Assembly (NCBI GenBank): GCA_900471815.1
Contig: UICE01000002.1
Span: 384,764 to 448,763, forward strand
Direction: 5' to 3'
DNA length: 64,000 bases
Source: Hyphomicrobiales bacterium
Lineage (GTDB): Bacteria; Pseudomonadota; Alphaproteobacteria; Rhizobiales; Rhizobiaceae
The notes under the pieces were generated by a model. That model was not told the DNA's origin, ran no database searches, and saw only the letters and a list, made by a program, of their open reading frames with translations. Shown piece by piece: positions 57,240-64,000 of the stretch. The position numbers and the translations under genes are program-made. Each line of letters starts with the position of its first letter. Position 1 is the stretch's first letter.

Positions 57240-58235
57240 TTGACCATTATCATAATTCCATTTTTATCCGTCGCCATAGCGAGCGCAATTCTGCTCTGGG
57301 CTGCCATGCGGATGCTGCCGTCAAATTTTCTGGGCGCAACAATTACTGATCGATCGAATCACACCCAACCGGCGCGCCAGCTCGGCGGTCTTGCCCTTGT
57401 TCCTGCCATACTGGTTTCGCTTTGGGTTTTTGGGGCTGAGGCAGGTCTTCAGTTGCATTTCCTTATATCGGCCAGCCTTGGAGCCACGGTTTTATGGATC
57501 GTCGGCTTCCTGGACGACCGTCATCATCTGCCTGAATCCATACGTCTGGCGGCACAATTGATTGCGTCCGTGGTTGCTGTTTATGGATTGGGCGATAATT
57601 TCCGCCTGCTGCCGGATTTATTGCCGTTTCTGGTGGAGCGGGCCTTGCTGGTCGCGGCTCTGGTCTATTTCATCAACATTACCAATTTTATGGATGGCAT
57701 AGACCTGATGGTTGTTGCAGGACTCGGCGTCCCGCTAGCCCTGATTGCCGGTTTCTCTTTATTTGGTCTGGTGAACTTCGGAACTGGCAGTCTCGCCATG
57801 TCCATTGCGGGTGGATTGGCCGGATTTTTCTTTTTCAATCGCCCGAAAGCAACGATATTTCTGGGCGATTCGGGCAGTCTTCCAATCGGCCTGCTCTGCG
57901 GCATCACTTTCTTCATGGTCGCTCGCGAAATGACGATTTTGGCCGGGCTGATATTGCCGCTTTTCTTCATCGCCGATGCAACATCAACCCTGTTTATGCG
58001 ATTGGCCGCGGGCGAAAATATTCTCAATGCCCACTCAAAGCACGCCTATCAAATTGCCAAACGTTCGGGGTGGTCTGTCTGGCTGATCATTTTGAGCGTG
58101 GTGGCGCTCAACTTCATCTTGGCAGCCTGTGCACTATTCACCATGCAGTCAGGCTGGCGCCAAGTGCTTGCCATCATCATAGCGCTTGCTGCCGTGACCC
58201 TGCTGCTCAGACGGCTAAGGTCAAGCAAACCGTAA
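57240..58235 (+). CDS. WecA/MraY-family undecaprenyl-phosphate sugar-1-phosphate transferase
   Basis: This polytopic protein of about 331 aa, with ten or eleven membrane segments, belongs to the glycosyltransferase 4 family that starts lipid-linked sugar synthesis (WecA-type). Catalytic blocks are VGFLDDRHHLP (DDxx), NITNFMDGIDLM, FLGDSGSLPIGLL and NAHSKHAYQIAKRSGWS with the His pair. The TTG at 57240 is preceded by GGGGA; an ATG at 57198 would add 14 residues without a ribosome site. Its substrate is probably UDP-GlcNAc or a QuiNAc relative, made by the adjacent CapD-like enzyme (inference). Convergent with that gene, 12 bases apart. Confidence 0.88.
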   Translation: MTIIIIPFLSVAIASAILLWAAMRMLPSNFLGATITDRSNHTQPARQLGGLALVPAILVSLWVFGAEAGLQLHFLISASLGATVLWIVGFLDDRHHLPESIRLAAQLIASVVAVYGLGDNFRLLPDLLPFLVERALLVAALVYFINITNFMDGIDLMVVAGLGVPLALIAGFSLFGLVNFGTGSLAMSIAGGLAGFFFFNRPKATIFLGDSGSLPIGLLCGITFFMVAREMTILAGLILPLFFIADATSTLFMRLAAGENILNAHSKHAYQIAKRSGWSVWLIILSVVALNFILAACALFTMQSGWRQVLAIIIALAAVTLLLRRLRSSKP

Positions 58236-58247
58236 TCGAGGCGATCT

Positions 58248-60152
58248 TCAGGAAGCTGCGATCGTATACAGCAACTTCCTGGTGCCCTCCGCATCTTGCT
58301 TTTCTATCAGGCTGCGCAACTCATCAATTGAGCCGGGCAGATGATCCAGCCCGTTAACGCGGCGCTGTGCCCGCAAAATTTTCGGGTGACGCGTCGCCGA
58401 AACACCTTGCGGATCGTAGAACAGTTCCTCGTGCAGCTTCTCGCCATCGCGAATACCGACGGTGACAATCTCGATATCCCCATCTGGATTATTAGCGTCT
58501 TTGACGGACAAGCCTGCAAGAAGAACCATGTTTTCGGCCAGATCGCGGATGCGTACGGCTTCGCCCATTTCAAGCATCAAGATATCGCCGCCGCTCGAGA
58601 GAGCACCGGCCTGTATGATGAGTTCCGCAGCTTCGCGCACCGACATGAAATAACGGGTCATATCATCATGAGTCAGCGTGATAGGCCCGCCGCCTGAAAT
58701 CTGCTCGCGGAACAATGGTACAACCGATCCGCTCGATCCGATGACATTGCCAAAGCGGACGGATGCGAACACCTGGCCGGTATTTTCCGCCTGCGCCTGA
58801 TTACCGTAATAGCGAACAATCAATTCCGCCCAGCGCTTTGTGGCCCCCATCACGTTGGAGGGCCGCACCGCTTTGTCAGAAGAAATAAGCACGAAATTAC
58901 GAACACCTGCTTCGCACGAATTTCTGGCCAGAACCTCCGTGCCGATGACGTTGTTGCGTGCACCTTCGACAGTGTTTTCTTCTACAAGCGGCACATGCTT
59001 GTAGGCAGCGCAGTGATACACATTTTCTACCCTATGCTCAGCCAGAACCCTGCGGATCAGGATCGCATCGCTGATTGATCCGAGCACCGGTATGACGACG
59101 CAATCGCTGATTGCATTCAGCTCGCGCTGCAATTGGTAGATACTGTGTTCATTGACATCGAATATGACAAGTTTCGCGGGTGCAAGCTTCACAATCGTGC
59201 GGCAAAGCTCAGAACCGATGGAACCGCCGGCACCCGTGACAAGCACGACACGGCCTTCCACGGTCTTGTCGAGCAGTTCAGGATCAGCGGGAACCGGCGA
59301 GCGGCCAAGCAGATCGTCAATATCAATATCGCGCAGATTGCTGACAATATATTTTCCGGCGGTAAGATCGGAAATTGCCGGAAGAATGCGCACTTTCACA
59401 TCGAGCGCCTTGAGACGGCCGACAAGTCTGCGCCGCTCGATTCCGGTAAGCGCGGAGGTCGTGACGATCATCTCCTTGATGCCGAAATTCTCAACGAGAT
59501 ATTCAATTTTCGCCGGTGGATAAACACGTATTCCGAGGATATCCATGCCCTGCAAGCTTTTATCATCGTCGATGAAACCGGCGACAAATACGTCCTTTTG
59601 CGAGCGCAAGGCATTGGCCAATTGCCGCCCTGCATCACCAGCACCAAAGATAACGCATTGGCGTTCCAGAAATTTTTCGCCTAAGGGGCTCCATAGAAGC
59701 CATTTGGCGGCAAAGCGGCTGCCACAAATGATTGCAACACCCAGAACCCAATAAAGGAAGGGTATGGCACGCGGGACACCTGCGGCACCCGTCATCTGCG
59801 TGAGGAATGCCAGACAGACCCAGATAATGACCGAAATGGTCACCGCTTGAATCATTGTCCAGATCGCCTTGTCAGGCAGATAGCGGATGACAGCGCGGTA
59901 CAGGCCGAAGCGGATAAATATGGGCAATGCGATGAGAGGAGCAGAGATCATGAGCATGATCTGTTCGCCGTTTGGCATAAAAACTACACTGAACCTCAGC
60001 AAATAGCTAAGCCAAACCGCAAATGTCAGTGCAACCATGTCGAAAATGACAAGCAGGGACTGCTTGTAACGACGCGGCATCATGGAGATGCTTTGCCGGA
60101 ATGTTTCCAAATCTTTATTCCTCGGTATTCGCAATTGCCAGAGCAGTAGCAT
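58248..60152 (-). CDS. CapD/WbpM-type UDP-N-acetylhexosamine 4,6-dehydratase
   Basis: This membrane-bound nucleotide-sugar dehydratase has 634 aa. N-terminal membrane segments (about residues 33-150) precede a Rossmann CoA-binding-like domain (CVIFGAGDAGRQLANALRSQ). The catalytic SDR domain starts with LVTGAGGSIGSELCRTIV and has SSDKAVRPSNVMGATKRWAE, the SxDK/xxMGxTKR form typical of WbpM rather than a YxxxK active site. It likely converts UDP-GlcNAc to the 4-keto-6-deoxy sugar, a precursor of QuiNAc/FucNAc in O-antigen. The start is uncertain: ATG 60152 has no ribosome site, and 60083/60080 are options. Confidence 0.92.
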   Translation of the reverse strand: MLLLWQLRIPRNKDLETFRQSISMMPRRYKQSLLVIFDMVALTFAVWLSYLLRFSVVFMPNGEQIMLMISAPLIALPIFIRFGLYRAVIRYLPDKAIWTMIQAVTISVIIWVCLAFLTQMTGAAGVPRAIPFLYWVLGVAIICGSRFAAKWLLWSPLGEKFLERQCVIFGAGDAGRQLANALRSQKDVFVAGFIDDDKSLQGMDILGIRVYPPAKIEYLVENFGIKEMIVTTSALTGIERRRLVGRLKALDVKVRILPAISDLTAGKYIVSNLRDIDIDDLLGRSPVPADPELLDKTVEGRVVLVTGAGGSIGSELCRTIVKLAPAKLVIFDVNEHSIYQLQRELNAISDCVVIPVLGSISDAILIRRVLAEHRVENVYHCAAYKHVPLVEENTVEGARNNVIGTEVLARNSCEAGVRNFVLISSDKAVRPSNVMGATKRWAELIVRYYGNQAQAENTGQVFASVRFGNVIGSSGSVVPLFREQISGGGPITLTHDDMTRYFMSVREAAELIIQAGALSSGGDILMLEMGEAVRIRDLAENMVLLAGLSVKDANNPDGDIEIVTVGIRDGEKLHEELFYDPQGVSATRHPKILRAQRRVNGLDHLPGSIDELRSLIEKQDAEGTRKLLYTIAAS

Positions 60153-60258
60153 AGGTCATTATAATTGCAATCTTTGTGTTAAGTGCCTGCAACTTATCCA
60201 ACAGCTCTCATTCGGCTTTAGAGTCCTGCATTTTGGTGCATGGAAAAAGGATTACCGA

Positions 60259-61443
60259 ATGGAACAGACGACCAACCTCAAGCTTCCTTATATCGCTCCC
60301 TCGCAAGCGCAGAAGCATGTGACTCATAATGAAGCAATAAGAGCACTCGACGCGCTCGTACAGCTATCGGCGATCAACAGGAGCACTTCTTTACCGCCCG
60401 AGGAGAACCAGGAGGGCGACCGTTACATTATCAACACGCCTGCAAAAGGCCTCTGGAAAGGCCGCGAGGGACAAATTGCAGCTTGGCAGGATGGCGCCTG
60501 GGCTTTTTTCTCCGCCTTGGAAGGTTGGAATGTCTGGATTGAAGATGAGAGAAGCTTCATCGTTTTTCACCAGAAAAAATGGATCAAGAACGAAATCAGC
60601 ACCAACCCGGTATCCTGTCTCGGGATTGAGGCAACAGCGGATGATACAAACAGGCTATCAGTTAAAAGCCCTGCCGCGCTGTTCGATCATGCCGGGGCCG
60701 GACATCAATTGAAGATCAACAAGGCTGGTGACAATCAGACAGCCTCTCTGCTGTTCCAGTCGAACTATCAGGGCCGTGCTGAAATGGGAACCATGTGGGG
60801 CCGTGACTTCCGCATCAAGGCCAGCGCCGATGGCTCGAAATGGTTCGATGTGATGGTGGCCGATAGCACCACGGGTCTTGCCTGTTTTCCTGCGGGCATT
60901 GCCCATGCAACAACCGGCAAAAAGCAGTCCGGAATGACGCTTGTTCCCGCCTGGGCTGGTACGCCCACCATTTTTGAAGCGCCCATGGTCCCGTCCAGCG
61001 CAACAATCGCTTCGGTGTCAGCCAATCTTTTAAACCTGAACAAAGGTGGCGCAGCGGCGATTTTTGCAACAAGTATGCGCGGTATATCCACGATTCGCGT
61101 CTGGAATATCACCCGCTCCCCCGCGCAATCAGCTTGGGTGAAATGGGATACGACCGCCGATCAGTTGCAGGTTTCCAATCCGGAACACATCAAGCAATGG
61201 CTCAAGAATGACGTGATTCAGATTACCGATCCGCTCCGGAACGATATTGCCATTGATATCTCTCCGCTCATGCAGAAGGCATTGAGCGCAGTGTTCCCGC
61301 AGGATGGCGTCCTGCTCAATGCAGGTTCGACGGGGGATATCACCATCGCCTGCAATGAGTCCTCCCCCGTTTCATCAAGCAATCTGGTTTATTTCAAAGG
61401 AGACGAGAAACGCAGTTTCACCGTGACCGGGATTTATGGATAG
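60259..61443 (+). CDS. DUF2793 protein, orphan phage/GTA-like tail-associated family
   Basis: This 394-aa protein begins MEQTTNLKLPYIAPSQAQKH and shows the DUF2793 blocks HNEAIRALDALVQLSA, GDRYIINTPAKGLWKGREGQ, WFDVMVADSTTGLACFPAG and a beta-rich C-terminus. The family occurs in rhizobial prophage and gene-transfer-agent-like clusters, but nothing phage-like lies on either side here. AAAAGG is eight bases before the ATG. There is no signal peptide. Two repeated carbohydrate-like WxxG blocks are not obvious. A role in surface or phage structure is inference only. Confidence 0.8.
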   Translation: MEQTTNLKLPYIAPSQAQKHVTHNEAIRALDALVQLSAINRSTSLPPEENQEGDRYIINTPAKGLWKGREGQIAAWQDGAWAFFSALEGWNVWIEDERSFIVFHQKKWIKNEISTNPVSCLGIEATADDTNRLSVKSPAALFDHAGAGHQLKINKAGDNQTASLLFQSNYQGRAEMGTMWGRDFRIKASADGSKWFDVMVADSTTGLACFPAGIAHATTGKKQSGMTLVPAWAGTPTIFEAPMVPSSATIASVSANLLNLNKGGAAAIFATSMRGISTIRVWNITRSPAQSAWVKWDTTADQLQVSNPEHIKQWLKNDVIQITDPLRNDIAIDISPLMQKALSAVFPQDGVLLNAGSTGDITIACNESSPVSSSNLVYFKGDEKRSFTVTGIYG

Positions 61444-61469
61444 GCACTGGTGGTGAGCAGCAACAGCGC

Positions 61470-61590
61470 TGTGCGTGGTTCGCCCTTCGACAAGCTCAGG
61501 AGGGAGAACCACGCACAACGCCTAAAACATCTCAGAACAGACATCTTGCAGCTCACCCACATTCCTCATGGTGAGCTTGTCGAACCACGG
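61470..61590. repeat. palindromic repeat family A, copy 5 (mosaic)
   Basis: The left part is a self-contained 48-base palindrome, TGTGCGTGGTTC...GAACCACGCACA (61470-61517), with CCCTTCGACAAGCTCAGGAGG inside. The right part (about 61553-61590) is a normal right arm, CCTCATGGTGAGCTTGTCGA followed by ACCACGG. It looks like two repeat types joined. Confidence 0.8.
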
Positions 61591-61608
61591 CACCATAGCT
61601 TTCAACCC

Positions 61609-61965
61609 CTAACTCCCCCGATAAGTCGAATATGACCACGGCGTCACCAGCAGCGGCACATGATAATTGCCCTGCACATCGGAAATTGCGAAACGTATTG
61701 GAATGTCGTCAAGAAATGCAGGTTCGGGCAAAGCTACGTCTTTTCCCTTGAAATAGTCGCCCACATGAAATGTCAGCTCATACTGCCCGGCCACCATGTC
61801 CGCCGTCGATAGTAAAGGCGCGTCAGTCCTGCCATCGGCATTGGTCATTGCGGTGGCAAGCAGGTGTCGCCCGCCGGCAGCGTTTATACGATGCAGCGTC
61901 AGGTGCACGCCCTCAGCGGGTCGTCCGTCAGCCGTGTTCAGAACATGTGTCGATAGCTTGCCCAT
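61609..61965 (-). CDS. 5-hydroxyisourate hydrolase
   Basis: This transthyretin-like enzyme (118 aa from the ATG at 61965) hydrolyses 5-hydroxyisourate to OHCU in urate breakdown. The hallmark residues are present: His in [15 protein letters not shown], Arg/His in the central block [10 protein letters not shown], and the C-terminal [17 protein letters not shown] ending in YRGS. It follows uraD by about 13 bases in the same direction. Confidence 0.96.
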   Translation of the reverse strand: MGKLSTHVLNTADGRPAEGVHLTLHRINAAGGRHLLATAMTNADGRTDAPLLSTADMVAGQYELTFHVGDYFKGKDVALPEPAFLDDIPIRFAISDVQGNYHVPLLVTPWSYSTYRGS

Positions 61966-61978
61966 CAAGAGCCCCTTC

Positions 61979-62482
61979 TCATGAAATCAGATCATCAAGA
62001 CGAAAACGCGCGATCTGCCCGATCTGCCGCAACGCTTCCAGAACCTCCTCGCCCGAATTGTTCTCAAGCCGCTGGCGGAAGGCTGCCATGATGGAATGCT
62101 TGTCGTGGCCGCGCACTGCAAGAATGAAGGGAAACCCGAATCTGCTCTGATAGGCATTGTTCAGGGCGTGAAACTCATCGAATTCTTCATCGGTCAACCG
62201 GTCAAGACCTGCACCCTTTTGTTCGGATGTTGAACTTGTCGTCAGCCTGCCCTGGCGCGCGGCTTTTCCGGCGAGGTCCGGATGAGCGCGGATCAATCCG
62301 AGCTGCGCCATTTGCCCTGCCTTCGCGACAACAGCCAGCATGGCGCCATGCAATTGGTCGACATTTGCAAAGGGGCGCATATCTGCGACCCCTTCCGGCA
62401 CCCAGGGCGAATGTTCGAAGATGCTGCCCAGCGCCTCAATGAATTTCTGAGTGCTTGCTTCGTTCAGTTCATCAAGCGTCAT
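61979..62482 (-). CDS. uraD: OHCU decarboxylase
   Basis: The enzyme decarboxylates 2-oxo-4-hydroxy-4-carboxy-5-ureidoimidazoline to (S)-allantoin. From the ATG at 62482 it has 167 aa ([20 protein letters not shown]); ATG 62497 would add five residues. Blocks typical of the family include [24 protein letters not shown] with the catalytic His, [30 protein letters not shown] and the C-terminal E(E)[16 protein letters not shown]. It precedes the hydroxyisourate hydrolase gene. Confidence 0.94.
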   Translation of the reverse strand: MTLDELNEASTQKFIEALGSIFEHSPWVPEGVADMRPFANVDQLHGAMLAVVAKAGQMAQLGLIRAHPDLAGKAARQGRLTTSSTSEQKGAGLDRLTDEEFDEFHALNNAYQSRFGFPFILAVRGHDKHSIMAAFRQRLENNSGEEVLEALRQIGQIARFRLDDLIS

Positions 62483-62658
62483 TGTGATCCAATTCATCTG
62501 CTGTTGCCGATCCAACCAGGCATGGTTAGACAAGCTGAGGCATGATGCTATTGCGATCAAGGTTAAAAACGAATGCTCAAATCTGCCTTGACTGAATTGT
62601 CCACACCTCGTTCAGATATAAAGTCGTTATAGGAAACGCCTATCAAGCCGGGTTTTGC

Positions 62659-64000
62659 TTATCGAGAGCCGGAGGGGGAGCTTTGGTTGACCGCCCTCAA
62701 TACGGCTTCGGGCGTTGCCGGACTATCCAGTTGCGGCACAGATCCGGCTATGGAAGCGATGGCATCGCGGACTGCCAGCCAGATGGAAATTCCAAGCATT
62801 AAAGGCGGCTCACCAATGGCTTTTGAGCGGAACACCGTTTCCTCGCGGTTGGGCATATTATCAAGAATGCGGACATTGAAAATGGGCGGCACATCGCGTG
62901 ATCCGGGTATTTTGTAAGTCGATGGGCCAACAGTCCTCAATCGCCCCGTCTTGTCCCACCAAAGCTCCTCGCAAGTTACCCAGCCCATGCCCTGCACGAA
63001 GGCGCCTTCGATCTGACCAAGATCAATAGCCGGATTGAGCGGTGAGCCGACATCCTGCAAAATATCGGCGCGCAGGCAGCGCGTCTCGCCGGTCAGCGTG
63101 TCAATGGCCACCTCCGCCACTGCCGCGCCATAGCTGAAATAAAAGAATGGCCTGCCCTTCATGGTCTTGCCATCCCAGTGGATTTTAGGCGTCGCATAGT
63201 GCCCCGCTTCCGAAAGCTGCACCCGTTTCGCCCAGGCCATTTTTGCCAGCTCGCCGAAGGAAACGGATCTATTATCCGCGTGAACCCGGCCTTCGCGGTA
63301 GATGATCACCTCTTCCTCAACGTCGAAATGTTCGGCAGCAACAGTGGTTAGACGGGCCTTGATCGCGGTCGCCGCCTTGAAGGCTGCCATGCCATTGAGA
63401 TCGGACCCCGTAGATGCCGCTGTCGCGCTGGTATTGGGTACTTTTCCCGTCGCAGTGGAGGAAATTCGCACCATATCCAGATCGACCTGAAACACTTCTG
63501 CCACGACTTGCGCCACTTTGACGAACAGGCCCTGCCCCATTTCCGTGCCACCATGGTTCAGGAAAATCGAACCATCCAGATAAACATGCACCAGCGCGCC
63601 CGCCTGATTGAGCGAGGTCAAATTGAATGAAATACCGAACTTCACCGGCATCATTGCCAGCCCGCGCCGGATAATTGGATTGGCGGCATTATGCGCATCG
63701 ATTTCGGCCCGTCGCTGCTGCCAGTCCGCCGAGGCAAGCACTGCGTCCGTCACCTCGACAAGGCGATTATCCTCAACCTTCTGGCCGTAAGGCGTGGTAT
63801 CGCCTGTCCCATCGCCATAATAATTGATCGCCCGCACCGCATTCGGATCAAGCTTTAATTCGCGCGCAATCGTGTCTATCACCGCCTCAATGGTGATGAT
63901 CCCTTGCGGTCCGCCAAAACCACGAAACGCCGTATTGGAAACCGTATTGGTTTTGCAGGCATGTCCCACAAAGCGCGCATTGGGAATGTGGTAGGAATTG
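62659..64000 (-). CDS. xdhB: xanthine dehydrogenase molybdenum-binding subunit XdhB, C-terminal part
   Basis: About 446 residues of the molybdopterin subunit are present; the N-terminal part lies beyond the right edge, since the frame continues upstream as NSYHIPNARFVGHACKTN to base 64000. Visible motifs include TNTVSNTAFRGFGGPQGI (Mo-site Arg), HGGTEMGQGLFVKVAQ, STATGKVPNTSATAASTGSD and GEPPLMLGISIWLAVRDAI with the catalytic Glu in the KAIGEPPL block. Together with uraD and the hydroxyisourate hydrolase it forms a purine-to-allantoin set, all on the minus strand. A 176-bp gap separates it from uraD. Confidence 0.95.
   Translation of the reverse strand, partial: NSYHIPNARFVGHACKTNTVSNTAFRGFGGPQGIITIEAVIDTIARELKLDPNAVRAINYYGDGTGDTTPYGQKVEDNRLVEVTDAVLASADWQQRRAEIDAHNAANPIIRRGLAMMPVKFGISFNLTSLNQAGALVHVYLDGSIFLNHGGTEMGQGLFVKVAQVVAEVFQVDLDMVRISSTATGKVPNTSATAASTGSDLNGMAAFKAATAIKARLTTVAAEHFDVEEEVIIYREGRVHADNRSVSFGELAKMAWAKRVQLSEAGHYATPKIHWDGKTMKGRPFFYFSYGAAVAEVAIDTLTGETRCLRADILQDVGSPLNPAIDLGQIEGAFVQGMGWVTCEELWWDKTGRLRTVGPSTYKIPGSRDVPPIFNVRILDNMPNREETVFRSKAIGEPPLMLGISIWLAVRDAIASIAGSVPQLDSPATPEAVLRAVNQSSPSGSR

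Noticed and set aside
17284-61590. Possible CRISPR array from recurrent palindromes
   Set aside because: The copies are kilobases apart, are inverted within each copy, and no cas genes are present.

Overview
The window looks like chromosomal DNA from an alphaproteobacterium of the Hyphomicrobiales (Rhizobiales), close to the Brucellaceae/Phyllobacteriaceae. This is inferred from gene content and style: a bet cluster containing betC (choline sulfatase), a CysN/CysC fusion, a mannose-1-phosphate guanylyltransferase fused to an AGE-type isomerase, DUF853/DUF3750/DUF2793 proteins, a transglutaminase/ATP-grasp operon, and many large palindromic intergenic repeats of the kind common in rhizobia. 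No phage, IS element, CRISPR array or rRNA was seen. Most of the window is ordinary metabolic and transport chromosome.

Layout. 0-13.3 kb holds a Tat-type L,D-transpeptidase, a HerA-like ATPase, a DUF2267-like protein, an SDR, the two methylmalonyl-CoA mutase subunits followed directly by a CorA-type channel, a GreA/GreB-type factor, an asparaginase, a DUF3750 membrane protein, a methyltransferase and a thiolase. 13.4-18.9 kb is the osmoprotectant operon betI-betC-betA-betB with a candidate BetI operator. 19-21.7 kb has the GMP/AGE fusion, tRNA-Pro(CGG) and a small membrane protein. 21.8-29.9 kb is a full potassium-uptake operon (a micro-ORF, kdpF, A, B, C, D, E; minus strand), with a 130-bp palindrome filling the kdpF-kdpA gap.

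30-34.3 kb is amino-sugar catabolism: nagB-nagA, a solute-binding protein with no permease, and a divergent ROK regulator. 34.7-41 kb is an operon with a class V aminotransferase resembling pyridoxamine-pyruvate aminotransferase and a complete peptide-type ABC importer. 41.2-48 kb is the least understood block: a 1111-aa transglutaminase/DUF2126 protein, an 806-aa circularly permuted ATP-grasp/alpha-E fusion and a second transglutaminase. This combination is widespread, but its product or target is not known to me. It is my candidate for the window's most interesting system.

48.5-51.8 kb is a cobalamin-riboswitch-controlled BtuDFC-type importer, whose product could supply the B12-dependent mutase at 4-8 kb. 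51.9-55.6 kb is sulfate activation (cysD, cysNC, cysQ). 55.9-61.4 kb holds surface-polysaccharide genes (a DXD glycosyltransferase, a WecA-type initiating transferase and a CapD/WbpM-type dehydratase), tRNA-Gln, an antitoxin remnant and an orphan DUF2793 gene. 61.6-64 kb is purine/urate breakdown: hydroxyisourate hydrolase, OHCU decarboxylase and the C-terminal part of XdhB, which runs off the right edge.

Five copies of a ~115-126 bp inverted repeat carrying a TTCGACAAGCTCACCATG core (one mosaic) lie at 17.3, 38.1, 44.5, 48.2 and 61.5 kb. Three of them sit inside apparent operons.
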